From assembly GCA_022705265.1 (NCBI GenBank), contig JAKJEU010000004.1, positions 1 to 25,877 of the forward strand: a DNA stretch of 25,877 nucleotides, written 5' to 3'. Shown one piece after another: positions 16,522 to 24,493 of this stretch. Position 1 is the stretch's first letter. Every line of letters begins with the position of its first letter. A program made the translations under genes and the position numbers. Below the pieces are notes generated by a model. It made no database searches and was not told where the DNA came from. It worked only from the letters and a program-made list of their open reading frames with translations. The stretch comes from Pseudomonadota bacterium (lineage in GTDB: Bacteria; Pseudomonadota; Alphaproteobacteria; JAKJEU01).

Positions 16522-17622
16522 ATGTATGATTTCTTAAAAAAAAGGCAAAAAAAGGCCTTTCTTGCACTTGCAAGCGGAGAGGTTTTTAAAGGATACTCAA
16601 TTGGCGCAGAAGTTGACAATGTCGGTGAAGCAATCTTTAATACAGGTATGTCAGGATATGAAGAAGTGGTTTCAGACCCATCATATGCTGGACAATTCGT
16701 GACATTTACGGCTCCTGAAATTGGTAATTATGGAACCAATGATTATGATATGGAGTCATCAAAATTATATCTTAACGGTGTGATTTTGCATGAATTAAAT
16801 CAAGCTTCGAACTTTCGTTCAACAATGTCTTTTGAAAACTTGCTTAAAAAATACAATGTACCAGCCATTGCAGGCATCGATACCCGACGATTAACATTGG
16901 TTTTAAGACAATATGGAGTACAAAAGGCATTTTTACATTGTTCAAACGAAGAAATTTCAGTTGAAACAGCAATCAAAAAAGCAAAAGATTGGGAAGGTTT
17001 AGACGGTCAAGATTATGCTTTAAAAGTAACTACTGATAAGACTTACAAATGGAATAATAAAGGCCGTTTTAAGGTTGTTGCGGTTGATTATGGTATCAAA
17101 CACGGAATTTTAAAAAGATTAGAAGAAAACGGAATGGATGTGACGGTGGTTACGGCAAAAACTTCGGCCAAAGATATTTTGGCAATGAAGCCAGATGGTG
17201 TTTTCTTATCAAACGGACCTGCTGACCCGATTGCACTTGATTATGCGATAAATGGTATCAAAGAAATGGTTGGCAAAGTGCCAATTATGGGAATTTGTCT
17301 GGGGCACCAATTAATTGGTTTGGCTTTGGGTGCGGAATGTGGAAGATTGAAATTCGGTCATCATGGTTGTAATCATCCTGTAAAAAATCTTATAACTGGT
17401 AAGGTTGAAATTACTTCACAAAATCATAATTTCGCTTTGGATATCAATTCTTTGCCAAGCCATGTTGAACTTACTCATGTGAACTTAAACGATAATACGG
17501 TCGAAGGCATTATGCACAAAAACGAACCGATATTTTCGGTGCAATATCACCCAGAATCATGTCCAGGACCTCATGATTCAAGATATTTATTTGAACAATT
17601 TGTAAAGATTATGGAGAGATAA
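16522..17622 (+). CDS. carA: Carbamoyl-phosphate synthase small (glutaminase) subunit
   Basis: Hydrolyses glutamine and passes ammonia to CarB for carbamoyl phosphate, used for pyrimidines and arginine. The 366 residues have normal length. The N-terminal CPSase domain includes FNTGMSGYEEVVSDPSYAGQ; the class I glutamine amidotransferase domain starts near residue 190 and has nucleophile C259 in GICLGHQ and the H343/E345 pair in YHPESCPGPHDS. The Cys after HPES is unusual where Ala is common, but it is not a catalytic position. GAAGGG lies 12 bases before the ATG. carB follows after four bases. Confidence 0.97.
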   Translation: MYDFLKKRQKKAFLALASGEVFKGYSIGAEVDNVGEAIFNTGMSGYEEVVSDPSYAGQFVTFTAPEIGNYGTNDYDMESSKLYLNGVILHELNQASNFRSTMSFENLLKKYNVPAIAGIDTRRLTLVLRQYGVQKAFLHCSNEEISVETAIKKAKDWEGLDGQDYALKVTTDKTYKWNNKGRFKVVAVDYGIKHGILKRLEENGMDVTVVTAKTSAKDILAMKPDGVFLSNGPADPIALDYAINGIKEMVGKVPIMGICLGHQLIGLALGAECGRLKFGHHGCNHPVKNLITGKVEITSQNHNFALDINSLPSHVELTHVNLNDNTVEGIMHKNEPIFSVQYHPESCPGPHDSRYLFEQFVKIMER

Positions 17623-17626
17623 GAAA

Positions 17627-20600
17627 ATGCCAAGAAGAACAGATATAAAAAAGATTATGTTAATTGGTTCAGGGCCGATTGTCATTGGACAAGGTTGTGA
17701 ATTCGATTATTCAGGGGTTCAAGCTTGTAAGGCATTGAAATCAGAAGGTTTCGAAGTTATTTTGGTAAATTCAAACCCAGCCACAATCATGACAGACCCA
17801 GAATTTGCGGACAGAACTTACATCGAACCTTTAACTTCCGACATTTTACACGAAATTATAAGAAGAGAAAGACCAGACGCACTTCTTCCAACTTTGGGTG
17901 GGCAAACTGCATTAAATTTGGCGATGGAACTTCATGAAAAAGGCATTTTAAAAAGATACCAAGTCGAGCTTATCGGTGCTAAGGCTGAATCAATTAATAA
18001 AGCAGAAGATAGACAAGAATTTAAAAAGGCTATGCTTGAAATCGGGCTTGATTTACCGATGTCTGGTTCGGCTCATGATTTGGATACGGCTTTGGCAATT
18101 GCTGATACCATTGGAACTTGGCCTTTGATTATTCGTCCAGGCTTTACTTTGGGTGGAACTGGTGGCGGTATCGCATATGATAAAGATGAGTTTGTTGCAA
18201 TCGTTACAAAAGGCTTGACCGCAAGTAAAAACAGCGAAGTTTTGATTGAAGAATCTTTGCTTGGTTGGAAAGAATATGAAATGGAAGTCATGAGGGATAA
18301 AAAAGGCAATGCAATGATTGTATGCTCGATTGAAAACCTTGACCCTATGGGAATTCATACAGGTGATTCAATTACCGTTGCTCCTATTCAAACCTTAACC
18401 GACAGCGAATATCAAATCATGAGAGACGCTTCGTTAAAAGTTATGGAAGTTATCGGAGTTGAAACTGGTGGTTCAAATGTTCAATTCGCGGTTAACCCAA
18501 AAACGGGAAGATTAATCGTAATTGAAATGAACCCTCGTGTTTCAAGGTCTTCGGCGCTTGCTTCTAAGGCTACTGGTTTTCCGATTGCAAAAATTGCGGC
18601 TTTGCTTGCGATTGGTTATACTTTGGATGAAATTTTAAACGATATTACGGGTGAAACTCCATCTTGTTTTGAACCTGCGATTGACTATATCGTTACTAAA
18701 ATTCCAAGATTTACTTTTGAAAAATTCAAAGACGCTGATGCAACTTTGGGAACTCAAATGAAATCTGTGGGTGAAACTATGGCTATTGGTCGTACTTTCA
18801 AACAATCTTTCCAAAAAGCATTAAGGTCTTTGGAAATTAAAAGGTTTGGATATGGTGCTGATGGCAAGGACGAAAAATATGAAAGCCTTGGATTAGAAGA
18901 GCTTAAAGCAATCCTTAAAAAGCCATTAAGCGACAGAATTTTTTATGTAAGAGCAGGCTTTAAAGCAGGCATAAGCATTGATGAAATGTATGAACTTACA
19001 AGTATCGACCCATATTTTTTAAGAAATTTGGCAGAGCTTGTTGCTTTTGAAGACGAAATCAAAACCGCTAAGAGCCTTGATGGATTAAAAGCTGATAAAG
19101 ATTTGTTTATCCAAGCAAAGGAAATGGGATATTCTGATGTTCAAATTGCATATCTTTTAAACACAACCGAAGACGAAGTTTCAAAGGCAAGGAAAGAAGT
19201 TGGAATTGCTCCTGTATTTTCTGTTGTTGATACTTGTGCGGGTGAATTTGAGGCAAAAACTCCATATTATTATTCAACCTATGGCGAATATAGCGAACCT
19301 GTAAGAGATACTGGATTATCGAAAAAAATCATGATTTTAGGCGGAGGTCCAAACCGAATTGGTCAAGGAATTGAATTTGATTATTGCTGTGTCCATGCTT
19401 CTTTTGCGTTGAAAAAAATTGGTTATGAAAGCATTATGGTAAATTCAAACCCAGAAACTGTATCAACCGATTATGATACTTCGGATAAGCTTTATTTTGA
19501 ACCATTAACGGTCGAAGACATTATGCACATTTATGAAAGAGAAAAATGTGATGGTGTGATTGTTCAATTTGGTGGTCAAACTCCGCTTAATTTGGCAAAA
19601 AGATTGGAAAAAGCAGGCGCTCATATAATTGGAACCAGCACAAAATCCATCGATATGGCAGAAGACAGAGATTTCTTTAAGGGGTTAGTCGAAAAGCTTG
19701 GTATCAACCAACCAGATTCAGGAATTGCTTATTCGGTTGAAGATGCGGTTAAAATTGCAAACAAAATAAGCTATCCTGTACTTGTAAGGCCTTCATTCGT
19801 TTTGGGCGGTCGTGGTATGATGATTGTCTATAACGAAAAAGATTTAAGGCAATATGTTAAACAAGCAACTGATGAGAGCGAAGGCAAGGCAATTTTAATT
19901 GATAAATTCCTTGAAAATGCAATTGAGCTTGATGTTGATTGTGTAAGTGATGGTAAAACCACCGTAGTTGGTGCAATTATGGAACATGTTGAACCTGCTG
20001 GAATTCATTCTGGGGATTCTGCTTCAATTATACCTCCAATGAGTCTTAGCAACGAAATAATTGAATTGGTAAGAAAACATACTCACGATTTGGCAAAAAG
20101 TCTTAAAGTATGCGGTTTAATGAATGTTCAATATGCGATTAAAAATGGTAAGGTTTATATTATCGAAGTAAATCCAAGAGCTTCAAGAACCGTTCCATTT
20201 GTAAGCAAAACTATCGGTGCTCCTTTGGCTCAAATTGCAACAGCTTGTATGTGTGGAAAAACCTTAGAAGAACTTGATTTCACAAAAGAAATTAAGGTTC
20301 CTTATACCGCGGTTAAAGAAGCCGTGTTCCCATTTGCAAAATTCGGTGGAGTAGGGGCGATTTTAAGCCCTGAAATGAAATCTACTGGTGAAGTTATGGG
20401 TATTGATTATTCTCGTGGTCTTGCTTATCTTAAATCTCAAATTGCAGGCGGAAACGAAATTCCAATGAAGGGTAATGTTTTTGTTTCGATTAAGGGAATG
20501 GAAAAATTAAGAGCTGTAGAATATATCAAAGAACTTGCTGAGGTTGGTTTTAAAATTTATGCAACCAAAGGCACTTCGACAGCTTTATATAACGCTGGGG

Positions 20601-20878
20601 TCAAGTCTGAGGCGATATTCCATATTGGTGAAGCAAGACCTAATGTTCTTGATTTATTAAAAGACGCAAGAATTGATTGGGTTATCAAGGTTTCTGATAT
20701 AACCGAACAATCGATGAATGACGAAATGAAGATAAGAGCAATAACAAGCATTAAAAATATCCCAATAACCACAACGATTGAAGGTATTTCTTCGGCAATT
20801 ATTGGTATAAAAGAAAAGCTTGATTTCGGAAGATTGGAAGTTTGTTCAATCCAAGAATATCAAAGACATAAAGCATAA
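17627..20878 (+). CDS. carB: Carbamoyl-phosphate synthase large subunit
   Basis: The 1083-residue synthetase makes carboxyphosphate and carbamate and phosphorylates carbamate to carbamoyl phosphate. It has two homologous halves. The first carries KIMLIGSGPIVIGQGCEFDY and the ATP-grasp loop TLGGTGGGIAYD; the second repeats these as KIMILGGGPNRIGQGIEFDY and VLGGRGMMIVY. EMNPRVSRSSALASKATGFP and EVNPRASRTVPFVSK are the two metal-binding strands. Oligomerisation lies between them, and the last 140 residues form the MGS-like allosteric domain (VGFKIYATKGTSTALY onward). It follows carA by four bases, so it is co-translated, and a terminator follows. Confidence 0.98.
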   Translation: MPRRTDIKKIMLIGSGPIVIGQGCEFDYSGVQACKALKSEGFEVILVNSNPATIMTDPEFADRTYIEPLTSDILHEIIRRERPDALLPTLGGQTALNLAMELHEKGILKRYQVELIGAKAESINKAEDRQEFKKAMLEIGLDLPMSGSAHDLDTALAIADTIGTWPLIIRPGFTLGGTGGGIAYDKDEFVAIVTKGLTASKNSEVLIEESLLGWKEYEMEVMRDKKGNAMIVCSIENLDPMGIHTGDSITVAPIQTLTDSEYQIMRDASLKVMEVIGVETGGSNVQFAVNPKTGRLIVIEMNPRVSRSSALASKATGFPIAKIAALLAIGYTLDEILNDITGETPSCFEPAIDYIVTKIPRFTFEKFKDADATLGTQMKSVGETMAIGRTFKQSFQKALRSLEIKRFGYGADGKDEKYESLGLEELKAILKKPLSDRIFYVRAGFKAGISIDEMYELTSIDPYFLRNLAELVAFEDEIKTAKSLDGLKADKDLFIQAKEMGYSDVQIAYLLNTTEDEVSKARKEVGIAPVFSVVDTCAGEFEAKTPYYYSTYGEYSEPVRDTGLSKKIMILGGGPNRIGQGIEFDYCCVHASFALKKIGYESIMVNSNPETVSTDYDTSDKLYFEPLTVEDIMHIYEREKCDGVIVQFGGQTPLNLAKRLEKAGAHIIGTSTKSIDMAEDRDFFKGLVEKLGINQPDSGIAYSVEDAVKIANKISYPVLVRPSFVLGGRGMMIVYNEKDLRQYVKQATDESEGKAILIDKFLENAIELDVDCVSDGKTTVVGAIMEHVEPAGIHSGDSASIIPPMSLSNEIIELVRKHTHDLAKSLKVCGLMNVQYAIKNGKVYIIEVNPRASRTVPFVSKTIGAPLAQIATACMCGKTLEELDFTKEIKVPYTAVKEAVFPFAKFGGVGAILSPEMKSTGEVMGIDYSRGLAYLKSQIAGGNEIPMKGNVFVSIKGMEKLRAVEYIKELAEVGFKIYATKGTSTALYNAGVKSEAIFHIGEARPNVLDLLKDARIDWVIKVSDITEQSMNDEMKIRAITSIKNIPITTTIEGISSAIIGIKEKLDFGRLEVCSIQEYQRHKA

Positions 20879-20886
20879 AGCAAATT

Positions 20887-20917
20887 AGAGGGTTGAAGTT
20901 TTTTAACCCTCTTTTTT
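20887..20917 (+). terminator. Intrinsic terminator after carB
   Basis: AGAGGGTT (20887-20894) pairs with AACCCTCT (20905-20912) around a ten-base loop, followed by a T tract. Confidence 0.88.
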
Positions 20918-20936
20918 AAAAAAAGGGAATATATAA

Positions 20937-21602
20937 ATGAAAGCAGTAATTTTTGATTTTAATGGAACAATGTTTTTTGACAGCGAAAAGCATGAACAGG
21001 CATGGAAACAATATGGAGAAATGGTTTTAAATCGAAAAATATCTGATGAAGAATTTAAAAACCATGTCCATGGAAGGAATAATCTTTGCATTTTGTCCTA
21101 TTTCAAAGAACGAGAACTATCCAAAGAAGAAGTTGATATAATGGGTGAGGAAAAAGAAGCAATTTACCGCAAATTATGTTTAGAAGATAAAGATAACTTT
21201 AAGTTGGTTGATGGCTTGGTTGAGTTTCTTGATTATTTAAAAGAAAACAAATATTTGATAAATATTGCCACTGCATCTGGAATTATTAATGTCAAATTTT
21301 TCTTTGAAAGTTTTGGTTTGGATAAATGGTTTGATTTTGAGAAAATAGTTTATGGTAACGGCTTAATAAAAAGCAAGCCTGACCCAGAAATATTTTTAAA
21401 AGCAGCACAAAATTTAGATATTAATCCACAAGATTGTATCGTTTTTGAAGATTCTCATTCAGGTTTAGGTTCTGCAAAAAATGCAAATATTGCAAGGATA
21501 ATAGGGGTAAATAATACCGAAGACGAAAATTATTTTGATAATATAAATTATTTGTTTGATGTTATTAAAAATTTCAAAGATTTTAAACATTTAATATCTT
21601 GA
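20937..21602 (+). CDS. HAD-superfamily hydrolase, beta-phosphoglucomutase/phosphatase-like
   Basis: A 221-residue haloacid-dehalogenase-fold protein with an alpha-helical cap (about residues 15-85). Motif I is FDFNGT, nucleophile D7; motif II is the threonine in NIATASG; motif III is the lysine in SKPDPEIF; motif IV is VFEDSHSG. The second motif I residue is Asn9 instead of the Asp that acts as general acid/base in most phosphatases of this group. That suggests a specialised or slow phosphatase, or a non-phosphatase reaction; I recall related bacterial proteins with the same Asn. It has its own terminator and lies between the carB terminator and a convergent MCP gene. Substrate unknown. Confidence 0.82.
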   Translation: MKAVIFDFNGTMFFDSEKHEQAWKQYGEMVLNRKISDEEFKNHVHGRNNLCILSYFKERELSKEEVDIMGEEKEAIYRKLCLEDKDNFKLVDGLVEFLDYLKENKYLINIATASGIINVKFFFESFGLDKWFDFEKIVYGNGLIKSKPDPEIFLKAAQNLDINPQDCIVFEDSHSGLGSAKNANIARIIGVNNTEDENYFDNINYLFDVIKNFKDFKHLIS

Positions 21603-21624
21603 TTTGAATATTTTATTTAAACGG

Positions 21625-21660
21625 AAAAAGGAGGTAATTTAATTTTTACCTCCTTTTTTT
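21625..21660 (+). terminator. Bidirectional terminator between the HAD gene and the convergent MCP gene
   Basis: AAAAAGGAGGTAA (21625-21637) pairs with TTACCTCCTTTTT (21646-21658) around an eight-base loop; the T tract on one strand and A tract on the other let it serve both genes. Confidence 0.85.
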
Positions 21661-21677
21661 TATGTCATAAACTTACT

Positions 21678-23751
21678 TTAAATATTTTTAATAGTATTTA
21701 AGAAGTTTTCGATATCTTGTTTCAAAGATATAGTCTTTTCTTTCAAATTATCCGCAGAATGGAGCACTTCATTAGAAGCAACCCCAGTGTTATTCGCAGC
21801 CTCTGAAACAAGTTCGATATTGGTTGAAATATCCCGAGTACCATCAGCAGCTTGCACCACATTGTTTGAAATTTCCGCAGTCGCCGCCGTTTGTTCTTCC
21901 ACCGCCGAAGCAATAGCAGTCGAAATTTCGTTCACAACCGAAATAGTATGCTTAATTTCGTTAATTGCCCGAACGGTTTCTTCGGTTACTTGTTGCATAT
22001 TTTTAATTTGAATAGCAATCTCATCAGTCGCCTTAGCAGTTTGATTAGCCAAAGATTTAACCTCATTAGCAACGACAGCAAAGCCTTTACCAGCGTCACC
22101 CGCACGAGCCGCCTCGATAGTAGCATTTAATGCAAGTAAGTTAGTTTGTTCGGCAATATCGGTAATAAGATTGATGATTTGTTCGATTTGTTTTGAATTT
22201 TCCGCCAACTTAATCACGGTTTTTGACGCATCAATGGCTCTTTTTTCGGCTTCATCAGTACTTCTGGTTTGGTTAGCCACTTGCGAGCTGATTTCTTGAA
22301 TAGAAGCTGACAATTCATCGAAAGCAGAAGCCACAGTGTCCACATTAGCAGTAGTTTGAACAGTAGCAGCAGCCACATTAGCCGCCTGAGAACTTGTTTG
22401 TTCGGCCATCAAAGCCATGTTTTTTGTAGTTTCTCTCATCTGGACCGCAGAACCAAGAACATCTTCCAAGAATTTTTTAGATTTTTCATCAAATTCTTTG
22501 GTGGTTTGTTCAATTTTCTTTGCTCTTTCGATTTCGATTTCAGCCTTTCTTCTTTGTTCTTCTTCAAGTTTATCTTGTGTGATTTTATTTTCTCTGAAAA
22601 TTTCCACAGCCTTAGCAATATCGCCAATTTCGTCATATCGTTCAGTAGCAGGAACCTTAATATTGGTTTTGCCATCGGTCAACATTCCAATGACTTCAAC
22701 GATTTTTTTAAGAGGGTTAAGCATATTTGAAATGCTTACAAAAAAGAAAACATTAATCGCAATAATACCAATCAAAAATCCAAAGAATATCAATTTAAAA
22801 TAAAAATTATATTGTTCTAAAATAGTCTCCATAGGAATTACAGCAGCAAAATACCAATTTTTATCAATTCCATCAACACCAAAAGGAATATAAACAGTAA
22901 GATATTTTTTATTATTCATTTCAGAATATTTATGGAATACATTACCATCTTTAAGTTCGTCTTTTATATTTTCAAAATCAGGGTGTTCATCTTTTATATT
23001 TTTCATTAAAACATCGCTTTTTTGCCCATGAGCTACAATTATGCCTGTGTTCGAAAATACATAAGAATAACCACCAAGAGGTTTGATATCTTTTACAATT
23101 TTTTGGAAAACATCTAAATTTACATCAGAGCTTACAATGCCTGTGAATTCGTTGTTGTTGTTTAGTATAGGAACAGCAATAGTAAACATTGGAATTTGTT
23201 CATTGCCCAAAGGATAATAATATGGTTCGATTAACTCAGCCTTTTTGGAAAGTTTAGGAGCATAATAATATTCGCCCTTAATTTCATCGTCATAATTTGC
23301 GACTTCACCATTTGTTATTTTATTTTCTTCTCTTACATACCAAACTGCAAACCGTCCATTGGCATCAGCCCCGATTTCACCAATATGGCTTACATCGTCC
23401 TTGTCATATGCGTTTGGTTCAAAAGAAGCGTAAATATCAAAATATTCGTTATTTTTTTACAATAAAATTTTTAATAGAATTAAGAATAACATATCGTTGT
23501 GATTTATTGTCTTCTCTTAAATGATGGATATTGTTTTTAAGTTCATCAATTTTATTTTTTACCTTATCAAGCCTTGATTTTATCATATAAACACCAATTT
23601 GAGCCTCATTTTTTGCTAAAATCTCAGAGTTTTTAAGGCTGTTTTGATATGTGTTTTGTAAAATAATGTAAGCAATTGGGACAAAGACAATTAAGATGCT
23701 TATAAAAATAAGAAGATTAATTTTATTTGTGAGTTTGAGTTTGTTTAGCAT
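21678..23751 (-). pseudogene. Methyl-accepting chemotaxis protein with dCache-like sensor, interrupted by a frameshift
   Basis: Two frames make one chemoreceptor of about 690 residues. Bases 23751-23449 encode the start: a membrane segment (INLLIFISILIVFVPIAYII) and the first part of a periplasmic domain, ending VKK-stop. From about 23451 the sequence continues in another frame: NNEYFDIYASFEPNAY, then EIGADANGRFAVWYV and KGEYYYAPK, a dCache-like ligand domain. It runs into the second membrane segment (LIFFGFLIGIIAINVFFFV), HAMP, and a signalling domain with EQTNLLALNATIEAARAG and GKGFAVVANEVKSLA. The break lies in a run of seven T on the plus strand (23452-23458); six would restore one frame. 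The rest is undamaged, so sequencing error, phase variation or recent inactivation are all possible. The predicted ligand is unknown. Confidence 0.85.
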
Positions 23752-23832
23752 TGTTTTCCTATTATAAAATAAAAGTTACCGTAAGTTATTATAATTTAAT
23801 AGTAACGATAATAAAAGAATATTTTTATTTTA

Positions 23833-23866
23833 TAAAAAAAGACCGCCAGTAAAAACTAGCGGTTTC
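23833..23866 (-). terminator. Terminator downstream of tRNA-Lys
   Basis: On the minus strand ACCGCTAGT and ACTGGCGGT (23863-23855 and 23850-23842) pair, with one U-G, around a four-base loop, followed by a T tract (A tract 23834-23840 on the plus strand). Confidence 0.8.
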
Positions 23867-23876
23867 TTTATTTGAA

Positions 23877-23952
23877 TGGTGAGCGTGCTGGGATTCGAAC
23901 CCAGGGCCACCTGATTAAAAGTCAGGTGCTCTACCGACTGAGCTACACACTC
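23877..23952 (-). tRNA. tRNA-Lys (anticodon UUU), CCA encoded
   Basis: A 76-base cloverleaf read on the minus strand: acceptor GAGTGTG with CACGCTC (one G-U), D arm GCTCAGTCGGTAGAGC, anticodon stem CCTGA/TCAGG with loop CTTTTAA (anticodon TTT), T arm CTGGGTTCGAATCCCAG, discriminator A and an encoded CCA at 23879-23877. Confidence 0.96.
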
Positions 23953-23973
23953 TCTAACCAATCAACAAAAACG

Positions 23974-24002
23974 AAAATATATAATTAATGACTATATGTC
24001 AA
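23974..24002 (-). promoter_or_regulatory. Promoter for tRNA-Lys, overlapping the coaD stop codon
   Basis: A perfect TTGACA (24002-23997), a 17-base spacer and TATTTT (23979-23974); TATATT at 15 bases is an alternative. The -35 box includes the TGA stop of coaD. Transcription would begin a few bases before the tRNA 5' end at 23952. Confidence 0.6.
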
Positions 24003-24493
24003 GATAAAAATTTACTTATTAGTGATTTTTTTATATTTTCGGTTACAAAGCTTGAAATATCGCCATTTAAACGGCAAATTTCTTTTACAAATCGTGAAGA
24101 AATAAACTGATGATTTTCTGATGCCATTAAAAAAACGGTGTCAATTTCTTTGTTTAAGCGTCGATTCATAACGCACATTTTAAATTCGTATTCAAAATCG
24201 GACACGGCTCTCATTCCGCGGATTATCATAGAAGCATTTTTTTCAAGGGCAAAGTTTATTAAAAGTCCTTCAAAAGGAACGACCTCAAACTCGATTCCAA
24301 GTTTAAGGTCGTTTACTTCACTCGTAATAAGAGAGACTCTTTCTTCTAATGTAAAAAGAGAATCCTTGCCAGTTTCCTTGGCGACACCGATGATAAGTTT
24401 GTCAACGATATCAGCAGAACGCTTGATAATGTCGAGGTGTCCCAAGGTTACAGGGTCAAAAGTCCCTGGATAAATGGCAATTTTCTTATTCAT
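23999..24493 (-). CDS. coaD: Phosphopantetheine adenylyltransferase
   Basis: Transfers AMP from ATP to 4'-phosphopantetheine to give dephospho-CoA, the penultimate step of coenzyme A synthesis. The 164 residues match family length. The nucleotidyltransferase motif is YPGTFDPVTLGHLDII (T/HxGH), followed by IIRGMRAVSDFEYE and the C-terminal ISSRFVKEI (ISSxxVRE). The start is the ATG at 24493, preceded by GAAGGA; a longer frame to 24550 lies inside gyrA. The coaD start overlaps the last eight bases of gyrA, so it is translationally coupled. gyrA-coaD order is familiar from alphaproteobacteria. Confidence 0.96.
   Translation of the reverse strand: MNKKIAIYPGTFDPVTLGHLDIIKRSADIVDKLIIGVAKETGKDSLFTLEERVSLITSEVNDLKLGIEFEVVPFEGLLINFALEKNASMIIRGMRAVSDFEYEFKMCVMNRRLNKEIDTVFLMASENHQFISSRFVKEICRLNGDISSFVTENIKKSLISKFLS

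Noticed and set aside
16335..16619. N-terminal extension of the MCP reading frame to 16619
   Set aside because: It would overlap the start of carA on the other strand and the carA promoter; the ATG at 16334 has a binding site and gives the normal membrane segment at the N-terminus.
23449..23458. Programmed -1 ribosomal frameshift at the A7 run of the second MCP
   Set aside because: A -1 slip leads into an unrelated frame; the continuing sensor is in the +1 frame, so a base-count change or transcriptional slippage fits better.
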